A stretch of DNA of 64,000 nucleotides from Girardia tigrina (taxonomy: Eukaryota > Platyhelminthes > Tricladida > Dugesiidae). Location of the stretch: NCBI GenBank assembly GCA_001938485.1, contig MQRK01250390.1, positions 30,537 through 94,536 of the forward strand. Direction: 5' to 3'. Position 1 is the stretch's first letter, and each line of letters begins with the position of its first letter. The position numbers were made by a program, and so were the translations under genes. Shown one piece after another: positions 33,731 to 45,849 of the stretch. The notes beneath the pieces were generated by a model that saw nothing but the letters and a program-made list of their open reading frames with translations, had not been told where the DNA came from and did not search any database.

Positions 33731-35037
33731 GCGGTGAGGCGACTTTACCGCGGGTGAATTTACAGCGGGCGACTTTACCATGAATTTTTTCAGAAAAAAA
33801 TATTAAAAATTTATAATATTAAATAATTAAATAAATTCAATTTTCTTTAAATTTTTAATTAAGATATTTTTTGCAATTGTTACCGAATAATACTTTATTA
33901 AAATATAATATTTATAATAAAATTTTCCATTTACGTTTATATACCTTTAAAAAAATATCTTAAAATATTATAAATTTCTAAAAAGTTTTTTCTCACACTT
34001 TTTTCAACATGAATCTTCAATTCTTTACTTCAAAATCTGGAAATTTGATTGTTGCGTATGCAGGTAAAGTTATCGCTAGGCACATTGCTCAGATGGTCGC
34101 AACTCGTGCATCGCAGACAGTAGAGGCTCCGAGGCAAATTATTCAGAAATTTAGGACTGGGATTCCACTTGACACTGCAATATTTCTTCCAAGTTATCGC
34201 TCTAGTTAACATACAATTCAACGAAAACGAAAACAAAAGAATGCTCCTTGGCCAAATCCAAATCATCTTTCAAAAATAAATGTTCCTGAATATTTGAGGT
34301 TTACAACTAGAAATGAATCTTTTTTGATATACGATTCTGGATCTAATGATGCCAACCGGATAATGCTCTTCAGTACAACTGCAAACATAAATCTGATGGC
34401 TTCTTTTGAAAATTGGTTTATGGAAAAAACATTATTTTTACCAAGTTTAAAATCAAACAAAGTATTGCCTATTGTTAATGCATTGATAACCAATAAAACT
34501 CAATGAAATCACACTCGTATGTTTGAGGAGCTTTTAAGACTACAACCAAATTTAAATCCACAAACTATTATGATGGATTTTGAAAAAGGAGCAATGAACG
34601 CTGTTTCCACTGTATTTTGCAATGCTACTGTTAAAGGCTGTTTTTTCATCGGAACCAATCAATTTCCAAAAAATAAAAGAAACATCAAATCTTCCGGATC
34701 TCTATTCAAACAATGATGAAATTAGAACCATTTTGAAATCACTGATGACCTTAACGTTTGTTCCTGTGGATGATGTTATCACTGCCTTTTTGGCTTTACT
34801 TGGTCTTTCTAATGATTTTCCAGAACTCGATGATGCATTTGCATATTTTGAGGATACATATATTGGCCGTGGTCGTGGAGAACGAAGATTACGTCATCGA
34901 TATTCAATTCAGTGTTGGAATGTATATAACCGCGGTATTTCTTATCTACCACGCACAAACAATGCAAAAGAAGAAGGTTGGCATCGTGCGTTTCAAAATT
35001 CTATCGCTTGCAATCACTTAACTGTTTATAGTTTATA
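33731..35037 (+). mobile_element. MULE transposon, decayed coding region with 5' terminal array
   Basis: At 33741-33779 three 15-bp units (GACTTTACCGCGGGT, GAATTTACAGCGGGC, GACTTTACC) form a terminal array. Coding blocks follow: RASQTVEAPRQIIQKF (34108), VPEYLRFTTRNESFLIYDS, IMLFSTTANINLMASFENWF, RLQPNLNPQTIMMDFEKGAM (34546-34605, second catalytic Asp), CNATVKGCFF and, in another frame, RTNNAKEEGWHRAFQNS (34951-35001, the conserved Glu and WH). The first acidic position reads WFMEKT instead of the usual WFVDGT. Stops near 34207 and 34504 and a frame change near 34660 break the protein. The far terminal repeat was not found. Confidence 0.8.
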
Positions 35038-35733
35038 GGATTAAAGCTTATCAATAAAAATGTCTTAAATAAAATCTCGAAACATCAATTTCTAAAGAAA
35101 AGAAGTCAGAAATGGTCAAGAACAAAACAATTTTGTCTTCGCTCTTTTGACTTTCTCGGCGTTTATTTCTTATTCTAATAATAATTTTTTACAGATAAAA
35201 ATAAATTGACATTTAAAAATTAAAGAAAATAATAATATTGTTTGCAATTTAATTGAAAATGTCTCCATAAAAATTGTGAATCATTTATAAAATATTTATT
35301 TCGTTTTCCTTTTATGTTTAAATATCGTGGCTTTCTATAGGGGTGTAATTAAAAGAATTAATTATTTTTTTATATTGACTTTTAACAGTAATTGTACGCG
35401 ACATTTTTCTTAAAGCAATTATTTACTTCTTTTTGTCAGACTAAGTTTCTGAGATTATTATTATTTCAAATAAACACTTTTTATCAACTTAAAATATTCT
35501 AAGCAAATAAGTCTATACTTATACTGAGGTAAGAGAATATATTTATATAAAGTGTGTTTCATGAAGTTCATAGTTTTTGAAAATGCAATAAATGAGCCAA
35601 AATTGAAGAAAAATTTCAAATTTTTTATTTAATATCATTCAATACTTTTATTTAATATATAAAAATGATATAGGACGTATATTAACCTCAACGTTTTCTG
35701 TAGGCAATCATCTGATCGCAATATAACATGACT
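35038..35733. other. AT-rich stretch, no gene seen
   Basis: May hold the missing right end of the MULE, but no copy of its 15-bp units is visible. Confidence 0.45.
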
Positions 35734-36219
35734 ATTAAGAACATTGAGACAATTCTCATTTGAATTTTTATTACTACAATATTTAGAGTCATTAAAACTC
35801 TCAGAAGATCTTTTACATTTTGACATCGTCCTAATTGGTTTTATTATTTCTATTTTTAATCATGATTATTCGAACATTTTTTCTAAGTCATTTTTTAAAA
35901 TATTAATTAAAAATAATAATTTATACAATTTTTAATAAAACCCAAAAATAATAATTATGTTATCAAATTATTGAAAATGAATTTAATTTAAATTTCATTA
36001 AAAAATAATAAACTCAATTTTAATTGTTAATTTAAAAAATATAAACTTATAAAATGATTATTTTAATTATGTTCGAATAGTCAATCACTTTAAATTTAAA
36101 TAAAAAAAATACCAATTTCCATCTGGGTGGGAGAATCACCATTCTAAATTCAACATACTTAAATCAACATACATCATCCATACATTTACACATTCAAACA
36201 ATTTAAAATATTCCTCACA
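35734..36219 (+). mobile_element. LTR-like element, family B, with repeat R copy 3
   Basis: It opens with repeat R (ATTAAGAACATT at 35734) and closes with CCATCTGGGTGGGAGAATCA ... TTTAAAATATTCCTCACA at 36116-36219. The closing block recurs at 48096-48180 and, reversed, at 23897. TG...CA type edges suggest a fossil gypsy LTR. Confidence 0.45.
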
Positions 36220-36863
36220 ATGACCTTTGAGACTGTTGGTACACGAGCGGGCACAGCGCGTTGCGGAATTCCGGGGCTGGGTATTTAGTGCTGTCGGGAC
36301 GAGTGGGGACGGAAAAACTGATCTCCCCGTGAATGTTTACGCGGCCAATACCAACTGCTGGCATCCGATAAAGATTTGCTAAAATTGCAACAGAAAAGGT
36401 CTCATTTTTCAGCTCAAACCCATTATTGTAGTTGTCAATGTGGGGAAATATTGATTGGAACTGGAAAAACAAACAATCCCACAATTTTCGCAACGGTTTA
36501 TCAATTACAAACGATAACGATTTGATTTTTTTCACTAATAATCTGTTCGATATCTCCCGACAGCGAAAATTTCATCCGTTTATTAATGTTTCCTTTCAAC
36601 AAAAATCGTGCCTCAAAACTCACATTATCGTTTCTCGGATTGAAATTTTTATTTCTAACAAAATTACTTCGCGATTCATTATTGCCTGTCGAAATTAAGT
36701 GAGATCGAATTTCAGAAACACTCTTCAATTTTCGTTGTTTACGAGATTCCTGTTGTTGCCATCCTAAATCCTTCATTATCGATTTTGGATTATTTTTATT
36801 TATATCGGTGGTTTTTTTGCAATAAACAATCCACAACTTTCGCTCAGTAAAAAAAAGAAACAT
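36220..36863 (-). CDS. Unidentified coding-like blocks
   Basis: Two reverse frames: 36863-36501 (SIMKDLGWQQQESRKQRKLK, NFNPRNDNVSFEARFLLKGN) and 36535-36215 (LWDCLFFQFQSIFPHIDNYN, YRMPAVGIGRVNIHGEISFS, RPDSTKYPAPEFRNALCPLV). The second is 106 codons without a stop and far GC-richer than its surroundings. The two frames overlap out of phase at about 36500-36535, so either a splice or a shift separates them. No family recognised. It may be an exon remnant of a host gene or part of an unknown element; a partly open frame also exists on the + strand. Confidence 0.35.
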
Positions 36864-37056
36864 AAAATTTAAAATCTTTATTAATCAAGTACGACTTTTT
36901 TAAAAATTTCTTTACATAGCTATTTTGCAGATTTATATCATTTGAGTCTTAAAAAAAGGTTTGATAGAAAAGTGTTCTGACTTGTTGATATTCACGATTC
37001 AACTGATAATATTCACAAATCGATAAATCAATCGAAATGTTTTCTTTAAGTATCAA

Positions 37057-37450
37057 TTGATTTTGAAGCCGAACTTTTTATTTGAGCTTGCTGGAAATCG
37101 GACAGACGCCAAGCAATATTCTCCTGCAAATTCGTCTTTTTTGTCACCAGGTGTTTTGATTTTACTTTCAACGATTCTCTTCTCGGAAGAAATATATTCT
37201 AATCGCTCTTTAACGATTTCCTTCACTTCTGATAAATCCAGTTTGATTAAGACCGGTCTGATTGATTTGAAACCGCGTTAACATCATTCGACTGGGCGAG
37301 ATCATCCTTGTCGGCTCCTCCACCGATGGCGAATCAAACAGAGAATATTCTTGATTTTTGCTGCCAAGCAAGATTTGAGGCCCAAGGAAGTTTCCACAGA
37401 GCAAGATGATTGTCTCCAGAGATGAGTGGTAGCTCCATCCTACTAAAACC
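37057..37450 (-). CDS. Unidentified coding-like block
   Basis: The reverse strand has an open block RGFKSIRPVLIKLDLSEVKE, RLEYISSEKRIVESKIKTPG, ending CLASVRFPASSNKKFGFKIN and stop at about 37057. Upstream, in a different phase, is GNFLGPQILLGSKNQEYSLF, then DSPSVEEPTRM (37404-37290). Composition is protein-like (balanced charge, amphipathic helix). Not recognised. Together with the blocks at 36220-36863 it might be one broken or spliced reverse-strand gene. Confidence 0.35.
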
Positions 37451-39784
37451 TCATTCCATGTTCTTGATCATTGGTGACACTGTAAAATAGAATATTTTCT
37501 ATTTCGAAGAATGAGTTTTTTGTTTTACCGATGGGCTTTTATTCCAATTATGAGACGCCATTTTGTGAATTTTTATTAATAATTGACTACAACCTAGTAT
37601 TTAATATTCAAAATAGGTAAAGTAAACCCGTTTCATATCTTAAAATGTTTAATTAAAAAAAGTACGAAAATTTGAAATTAATATCCGATTAATTCTTTAA
37701 AAAAATTAATTTTCTGATAAAATCTCTCATTAATTAACATTTTATTATCTTACACGTTATATTATAAGAGCTGATAATTAAAAATGAAGTTCCGAAACAT
37801 GTACAGTAATCGATTTTTTAAAAATAATATAATATTTTAATTATTTATAATAATTATTTAATTATATTTTTCAAAAAAAATAAAATTAGCGTTAAAAAAC
37901 ATAAATAAAACAAACAAAAATAAAATAATCAGGAAAAAATAAAAAAAAATTTAAACATAAAAAAACAAGTTTCAAAATAAGAAAAAAAATCAGACACAAA
38001 AAATAATGATAATTATTATTATTTTCAGCAAAAATATTCCTAAATAAGCAAAAAAAAACTACTTTTATTTCAAGAAGCAAAAATTTGTTTTCTTTATTTC
38101 CGATCAATTTGATGATAATCATTCCAATGTTATTGAAAGATGCGGTTAAATAGGGCAAACGACCCAATTCGCCCCCCCCTCTCCATAAGTTACATTATGA
38201 TTATCACCAATCACATCTTTCAATTATTATTTTTATTCTTGGTAAAATACATTTTCTTTATATAAGATCCAAAAAAAATAAAAGAAAAATAACATTCCAG
38301 TCTTTTAAAGTCAGTAAAAAAAATTATAAAAAAAATAAATTTTCAGTTGTCATAATGTTTTAAAATGAAAATAATTTTTTTTTGTTTGATTGCTTGGAGA
38401 AAGAAATTTTTAATAATTTAAAAGGTAAATAAATGAAATTGATGTGAAATTGAAACAAACCGAACATGGGTCATGATAAAACCGAGATACTATCAGTGAG
38501 ATGAAACATAAAATGGCAATCTGTTGACTCAGTTTTGTTTATTCAATAATCAAATACTCCAACTTCAATTTAGAGCAGTTTTTTGTTTAAATTTATTGAA
38601 TATTTTTTTCCAAATAAAAAATGACACTAGGAATATCAATTGGTGTTTTCCCCCTTGTACATTTACTATTGAGATAGAAGTGAGGATTCCTTTTGTTGTT
38701 TATATTGAATTATTAATAAAAATTTAATTGATATAAATTGTAACAACAATTATAAGAAAAAAAACATTTTATATCGAAATCAATTAAAGACCATTTAGAA
38801 AATATAATACGACAATGCATTAAAAGAAAAAACAACAATTTTTATTATATAAATTTTTAAATGCTTCTCAATTATGGGTTTTTTTTCTTTTTGAATTTTT
38901 AAAAATAAAATTCACGTTTCTTATTGTACATTTTTAATTAAAATGAATATTTTAAAAATTATAAAATTTGTAAGTTTTCATTTGATGTAATTTATTATTA
39001 AAAATGTCTTTTAATTAATTTTTAAAAATTAAAGAAAATGTTTAAATAATGAAAATATTTTCTATTAAATACATATAAAAATTAAATATTAAAGGAAAAT
39101 AAACAATTTATATTCATTTCAATTAATTATTTCCTTTTTCAATAATATATTAAAAGATATAAAATTATATTTTTTCTCAATTTTTCTAAATTCAATTTAA
39201 CGCTATTTAAATAATATATAAACGCAGAGAAAATCGAAATTTTTGATAGATAAAAATTTGTATTTAAATTTGTAAATAAATAAATTATTCATTAATAGAT
39301 AATAAAATATGAATGCTTTTCATTGTAAAAAAATATAAAATTACTTGATTAATTTGTGTTAATTGGTTATATAGTTATAATATAATGATTATTATAATAA
39401 AGGTTATAATAATTAGACTATTCATTAAGAAAACAATCGCTAAAAAATAACAATAGACGAAAATGAGGAACAATCAATGTAGTAAATCCTCTATTATAAT
39501 ATGTAATTTATTTGTTATTAGTTAACAATTAATTTTTAAGTTCTAAACTTCACAATTTACAAGATTGATGGATAAAATAATTACAATTTGTAGCAGAAAA
39601 AAACTATGACACTTCAGTCCTGAAAGACGGAATGTTTATTAATATGTTTTATGTAAAACCCGAAAAAAAACATAAATTATCTTTGCTTTAATATGCAAAA
39701 CAATTAGGTGTTTTGAAAATTCAAACACATTTTCTTCAATTATGTCTCTTAGAGGTGTTTTGTTTTTTTGAAATAATTAAAAAT
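37451..39784. other. 2.3-kb AT-rich stretch, no gene seen
   Basis: Poly-A and poly-T rich. A C-run (38173-38180) is the only break in composition. Short frames at 37892-38167 and 38524-38727 are low-complexity and unsupported. Confidence 0.5.
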
Positions 39785-40165
39785 CATAAATCGCAACTTT
39801 ATACGGCATCCACCGAATCATAATGCGCAATGGCAATGCGAACCATTATGTCTAAACCCGGTACAGCCACTCTTAATCCGGCGATGTACAACGGGTCGAC
39901 ATGACCTCAATAATCGGATCGACAGACATCGGGGGACTGCACTGCTGGTCACTCCAGATGGTACCGCTCGTCCAACGATAGATGAAACGTAACGGGGAAC
40001 CGCCACAAATAGGTCACGACACTGACACGCAACGATGTGTCGACCAGTGGTCATTAGACTCGATCGGTGCATGGCTACCGTCAAATTGACACGCCGATCT
40101 CTCCGGCATGTGAATGAGATGCTAGTTGTCACAGCTCGATCCGGTGGCCAGCACCTCAATCTTAA
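39785..40165. other. GC-rich patch, possible LTR piece
   Basis: A sharply bounded GC-rich island in AT-rich DNA. It shares the words CAGCTCGATC(C/T)G(A/G)TGGCC with 29738-29757 inside the family C LTR, so it may be the GC-rich half of another such LTR. Neither end is identifiable. Confidence 0.3.
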
Positions 40166-40718
40166 AAAGTTTATAAAATTGATGTTTAAATATCAATTAT
40201 TAACCAATAAAATTCAATTTTAATAATATTTATCCTTAAATTGTTTTTTTATAATATAAAAAATTAAATGAACTATATTTTATACTTAACTATCTTTGTC
40301 TTTATTCATTATAACTTATTTATTTATAACATTAATTAGCTTATTTATTTATACTTTTTTTGATTATGTAATTAATAATGTTTCATTATTGTTTTCAAAG
40401 GATTTTGGACACTTCTTCGAAGCCAAATGTTTTTATTTACCACTGAAACTGTTGAAAGAATAATTACTTATTACACATTTTTTTTAAATCAAATCACAAA
40501 ACAATCCATATCTTCGGTTACGGGAATATGTTTTTTAATTTCTATGATGTTCTGTTGGATTTGTTAAGATTTTTAATATAAGAAAAGGTTTTAAAAATAG
40601 GTTTTTAAAAATAGGTTAAAATATAAAAACCTAGAAAGATACTCTTTAGATTCCAGAATATCATCGTAAGCAAATCCAAGTATGTAGTATCTGTGTTAAT
40701 TATTTTAAAATAAATAAA
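40166..40718. other. AT-rich stretch, no gene seen
   Basis: Nothing recognised. Confidence 0.45.
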
Positions 40719-41860
40719 TTGTCTCTCCGAAACAAAAGGAACACCATCGCTAGCTGTGTATTCCCGGTGGTTTACAACAACAGTGAAAACTGGAGTGCAA
40801 ATGTAAATCACTTCCAAAAGTTAACAGTGTTTCATAATCTATGCACTAGAAGAGCACCGGGAGTGAATAAAACAGAGGAGATCAAAATGAAACTATTAAA
40901 AATTGTATTATCGCATCCAATGAACATCTTAACAAAGAGAAGACTCATAAATCATACCAAACTAGAACTGAATAAATGTCCAGAGAATGTTAAACAGATC
41001 AGCCAGTATGAGTTAATTGGTGGAAAGAAAGTAAGTGGAAGTAAGAAGCAACACCAGACAGAATGTCTAAAAGTGGATCTGTACTGGCTATTTGAAGATC
41101 AGTTTGACTTTGATAATTTTTGTAGAATAGTACAGAGTGAAGACCTACTAACTGGGATGCGAAAATTTAAAAGATTCTGCTAACGCAAAAAGTGAACCGA
41201 AATGGCGACACCAGAGAAATGATGAGACTTCTCATGCAAAATGCTTCAAATCGTTTGCTGAAATCAAAGTGTTCAACAGATATTTTAGAGGAGCACAATT
41301 CATCAAACGAGCCTCGCCAAAGAAAAAATCAACAAAAAAGCCGAAAAAAGAGAAGAAAGGAAGATATGAATGCCCCCACTGCACAAAAAATACACTGGTG
41401 CCGGGTGGCTAATGACACATATTCAAAAGAACCACAAAAAACAACCAGATGAGCCAATACGCCAAGGAAGGGACAACTTGGAGGAACAGACAGAAGACAA
41501 TCCTCAAAACAATTAATCCAATTCTCAGTTGCCGGATGCCACTGTGGGTATGCCGAGGAACCAGAATGAAGAGAACGCTGAAGAAACGCATAGAAACTAC
41601 CAATTACCTGACAAAAAGGAAAAAGAAACTTTCAGAACCAATTTCGCGGTTTTTACGCGTCCAAGGTTACAGCCAAAGGTATGTACGGCCATGACACTAA
41701 GTACTACGGTTGGGTTTTCATCACTGGTAAACCAACTGCTCAGATGTGGACAGCCACTCACCCCGTAAGAGACCCATCGAGGGGGGCTGTTAAAGACTTT
41801 AGTTTGAATGGACTCTCTAAAGAGCCTTAGGCTCAATACCATTCAAAAAAGATGAGGGGC
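40719..41860 (+). mobile_element. Non-LTR retrotransposon 3' part (C-terminal domain, zinc finger, 3' hairpin)
   Basis: The first frame (40719-41183) has ENWSANVNHFQKLTVFHNLC and TEEIK...IVLSHPMNILTKRRL, the pattern that follows the reverse transcriptase thumb in LINE proteins (W...I..FHN.C.R...G..R..E). After stops and shifts comes YECPHCTKNTLVPGG then LMTHIQKNHKK (41369-41435), a C2H2 finger of the C-x2-C-x12-H-x4-H type, and a basic and acidic tail. The RT core itself is missing, as in a 5'-truncated insertion. A hairpin at 41803-41847 and an A-rich run near 41870 fit a LINE 3' end. The LINE assignment is an inference from these patterns. Confidence 0.5.
41803..41847 (+). other. Nested hairpin at the LINE 3' end
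   Basis: TTTGAATGG (41803-41811) pairs perfectly with CCATTCAAA (41839-41847). Inside, CTCTAAAGAG and GAGCCTTAGGCTC offer alternative inner stems. Some LINE reverse transcriptases recognise 3' hairpins of this kind; that role here is inferred. Confidence 0.6.
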
Positions 41861-42850
41861 CATAAATATAAATAAAAATATAGTTATGTATTGATTATGT
41901 TATTTTTAAAAAAAATCTTAATAAATTTAGGATTGAGTTCTTTGATATTTTTTATAAAATAAGTAACACATTGAATAAATTAATTCTTAATATTTATTCA
42001 TAAGAAAGAAGCGAATTGTATCACAATATTCGTTCCTATGTAAAAGATTAAAATGATACTTCAAGTGTAATAATAATAAAACGATTTAGTTTCGTAGAAT
42101 TTAATATATAAATATAATTTATATAAAAACCAGATTGTTTTGTAGTTTTAAGATTTTTTGATTCAGAGAAAGAATAAAAATATTATTTCCTATTTGATAA
42201 TAAAAGATCATATTTAATAAAATAAATTCAATGACCATGACAAAATTGAAAAAAATCTAAATATAAAGAATCTTGAAACTATCACATCAATATTTAAAAA
42301 ACAAGGATAAGTTATCTTTAAAAATCAAAAAATGATTATATATTTTTGATACATAAAGTTTACTTTATCAGTATTGATATAAAATACCCTGATGCTGATG
42401 GTTGATTCGTTAAAATTAATCGCAAACTATTTGATGATCATTTTTTGTTTTTATAATATAAAAAACCATATTACATTGAACACAATACGCAGAAGTTTTC
42501 GTGTTAATATGCATGACTGGCGGCTTTGTTATATACCTTGTGGCACTATAGAGCTCTCTGCTTCGTCGGTGTGTCTAAAATCATGAAAATATCATTATTT
42601 TGTATTATTGTGTATATATAGTGTATATATTGTACATCAAAAACAGGTCTCTCTCTATACTGTTTAGTCGTCAATAAAATACTTCTTCATCACGAGTTAC
42701 TAATGGAGACATCAATTAATCATTTGTATTTATATTGGTTCACTTTGCCATTTTTAACGTCAGTTACTTTATTATTCGCCTCTGTGTATCTCCGATGATA
42801 ATCAGGTTCAACAATCAACGTAGAATCGTAATTATTTATCAACCTAATAT
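41861..42850. other. AT-rich stretch, no gene seen
   Basis: A mildly GC-richer patch at 42490-42590 has no recognised content. Confidence 0.45.
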
Positions 42851-43517
42851 TGTTGGGTATACAATTAAAATCTCGTTTTATTTTTAATTTATAATCAACT
42901 ACTAATCTGACTCCAAATGAACAAAAGGTTTCTTCCAACAATAATATATGAAGAATGAACAAGACCTTTTAATAATAATTTATTCTGCAAACAACAATTG
43001 ATTAACAAATATAAATTCAACTCTCTCAGTACACTACAATTCAAAGATCAAACTTCGATTAAACAGTTACAACAACTTTTTAGTTCGAGCGAAGCTAGAA
43101 TGATTTGTTTTAAAACTTATCTTCTCCTTTACAGGATACTGATACTTTCATATTATTACAATTTATTTTAAAAGCTTATTTTCTCCTTTACAGGATACTA
43201 AAAACTTTCTATTAAGGGTTCAAAAAAAATAACAATAATAAAAAACAAGTTTACCACGCATAAAATTTTGAAATTAATTTTTCTTCGAGTGATCAAATGG
43301 GCATCTGTAACTGAAATAACTATTGCTTATATACTGGTTTTTCCTAACCTTGAAAATTGAATAACTAAAACAAATCTCAAAATATTTACAAATATTTTAT
43401 AAATTTTAAAAAAAATACTATTATAATAATCAAAAAATTATTAATTTTAACCAGCGAATTATTTTAAAATTTTTATTAGATTTTAAAATTTAATTTATAT
43501 TTTTCGGAACCCCAACA
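42851..43517 (-). mobile_element. LTR, family A, complete-looking solo copy
   Basis: Reverse strand: starts TGTTGGGGTTCCG at 43517 and ends GTATACCCAACA at 42851, giving TGTTGGG...CCCAACA edges. It contains an internal duplication of CTTAT(C/T)TTCTCCTTTACAG (43115-43140 and 43174-43199, 59 bases apart). Fossil. Confidence 0.6.
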
Positions 43518-43656
43518 ATAATCAAGTGATAACTATAATTCATTTATTGATTCTGCAACAAATTTCTAATATAGATTTATTCAGCCGTATCTCTGCGACT
43601 GAGTCAGTTAGTAACGGTCTACGCTATTCAGAAACTGACTTATTGATTTAATTTTG

Positions 43657-43839
43657 TTACGCACGGATGAGCAAATCACTAATCACTCTTTGCTCATACT
43701 CTGAGTGGGATTCTATCGACGTAATTGAATCATTACGGTTTAACTTCTTGCTTGTGACAGGCGGGACTTCTTCGTCTTCTCTTGTGTAACTTAATGTCTT
43801 TACGATCTTCTCGGGAATTTTCATGTGAAGGCGGCGCAA
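43657..43839 (-). CDS. Hypothetical ORF (60 codons)
   Basis: The frame reads MRRLHMKIPEKIVKTLSYTR, EDEEVPPVTSKKLNRNDS, then ITSIESHSEYEQRV. Charge balance and the GC level (higher than the surroundings) look coding. It lies 140 bases upstream (reverse strand) of the family A LTR, so it could be the 3' end of that element's interior, or a terminal exon. A CCTTTTCAG tract just upstream could be a splice acceptor. Not recognised. Confidence 0.3.
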   Translation of the reverse strand: MRRLHMKIPEKIVKTLSYTREDEEVPPVTSKKLNRNDSITSIESHSEYEQRVISDLLIRA

Positions 43840-44775
43840 CGACAGCGACGGGGCTTACTTGTTCACTAAAACTGAAAAGGTTAGAATCTATTTATTAGTT
43901 ATATATTTATAAAACCCAATTTATAGATTTATACATTTATTGAAACGATATTAAAATTGTATAATATATAATACAATAACTTCGAAAAATTACATTTTGT
44001 CTAAATTTGATCTCTGGATGAATATTCTCTTCGGTTGATCTCTCTTTAAGTCGTTTGCTAGTAGTTGTCCTCTTGCTCTGTTCGTGTTGTAATTGTTCTT
44101 TTAAACTTTCTGAATTTCTTTCTAAACTTCTGCGCTAATTAATTCTGATAAATGTTCAATGCTCGTCGTTAATGTTTTTGTTTCTTAATATTCTCAGATT
44201 CTCTTAAGGTTGATGTTCTGTTCTAACTGCGAAATGACTGTCGTTTTATATTGCAGGTGGGACGTTCTGTTGTTCCATTCTATCCAATCCTTGTTTGCCA
44301 ACGATGGATTCAATAATTCATTCAATGGTGATTGGTCCTTTGGAACCATGCCTGGGGTGTGCGCGCCTGTGTGTCTACAGTTTTGGAAGAAAGTTTTTGA
44401 TTTATTATAGAATTCTATGATTGTATGCTAATTTCAGGCGTCTGGTGATTCATGGTGATTCATGCTGATTAATCGCATGATTGTTATTTTTGGACTTATG
44501 GTTGACTCACGGTAATTCTTAATTAATTCTTTCAATTTTAATTATCTTTTTATCTTATTTCAGGATCTTATATCTTCGTCACGAGAATGTGCTACAGACT
44601 CGCAGGCCTCACTCAGGGATTCGGCACACTGATGAGCTCTCATGAGAGGGTTGGATGACCTTCTAACTCTACTGGATAAGTCGGTAACGCTCTTTGTTAT
44701 TTTTTGTCTGGTTGTTAATTAATTTTTATTCCTTCAGGGTTAATTCCTTAAGACTTAAGACTTGATTCTTCAGAC
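43840..44775. other. No gene recognised
   Basis: The GC level is mixed, with GC-richer parts at 44250-44380 and 44575-44690. A 66-codon + frame at 44210-44410 has no family signature. Confidence 0.4.
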
Positions 44776-45700
44776 TTAATTCTTTAGGCGATAGGCATCT
44801 GCCAATTCCACCATTTTTTGAAGTTGCAGCTTGCGAAAATGAGACTTGAAACTTTCGATTATGCCAATATCTAGTAGTTGCGGATTGGCAGTTATATTTG
44901 ATAGAAGTAAGTGGACTTTTATGTTGCTGAGCCCAGAATTCAGTACGTGATGTGAAGTGGTGTTATCTAATAACAAAAGAATGCATCGTCCTTCAAAAAT
45001 GAGCTGCTTGTTGAACTGCATTAACCTTTTTTGAAAGATGTTCGATAGCATACATGCTTTGCTGTTAGATGTGTAAGTACAGTAGAAATTAACATTAAAG
45101 CTCTTGAAGCGTCGGGGTTTCGTTGATTTTCCAATTATCAGCAATCGCCTTTTTCCAGTTCTGGTAGAATTACAACATAACAGTAAAGTGATTCATTGTT
45201 TTAGCTATTTGTTAACGCAGCAGATTTCTTTTGTATGAGCAAGCGTTCTATCTGGAAGCAGCTAAAAAGCATACAAGTTTCATCTGCATTGTTTATGTTG
45301 GTTTAAACATATCCGCAGTTCATCAAAATATTGTTTAAATTTTTAAGTTATTCGTTAACAATTGAAACGGAAACCGATAAACCTTCTCTATAGATCCATT
45401 TTTGTATAAAATAAAATCTTGCTTTAAATCTTTGCAGCCATCCACTACTGTACATGAAATATTTTGAAACATTCAATAATTCCCAAAATATTTTCGCTTT
45501 CTTTCTTAACAGATCATCAGTAATGATAATATTATTGACACGCTTTTGAGTGAACCAATTATACATTGCTTCCTCCAAATCACTAAATTTTTCAACTCTT
45601 TACCGTTTAGAGAAATAAACAGTTTGATTTACATACTTTTCGTATTGAGCAGGAATATAACGATCAGTTGTTCATGGAAGTGAGAATCGCTCTGTAATTT
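44776..45700 (-). mobile_element. Tigger/pogo-like transposase pseudogene
   Basis: N-terminal part (45578-45348): MEEAMYNWFTQKRVNN, LLRKKAKIFWELLNVS, SSGWLQRFKARF, the CENP-B-type DNA-binding domain. DDE part (45144-44776): GKSTKPRRFKSFN, NIFQKRLMQFNKQL, CILLLLDNTTSHHV (second catalytic Asp) and LLDIGIIESFKSHFRKLQLQ (third Asp region). The piece between them, including the first Asp, is degraded. Terminal repeats were not found. A different lineage from the two Tigger-like copies at 21-24 kb. Confidence 0.8.
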
Positions 45701-45849
45701 AATTTTTTCGGATATCATAGGATTATTTTTGCGAAATGACATATCTCCTTATTTTTCAATTGAAGAATCAATATGAAATTGATTCGCCTTTACGCTTTTG
45801 AGAATTAATGATGAAATCTAAAGTATTTGTTACAGGAAAAATATAAATA

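Noticed and set aside
35635-35826. Reverse-strand ORF reading CKRSSESFNDSKYCSNKNSN
   Set aside because: The same peptide-like text recurs in the other copies of repeat R with stops and changes; it is repeat sequence, not a gene.
39818-40159. 113-codon reverse-strand frame
   Set aside because: Open mainly because of GC content; no domain, and the opposite strand is similarly open.
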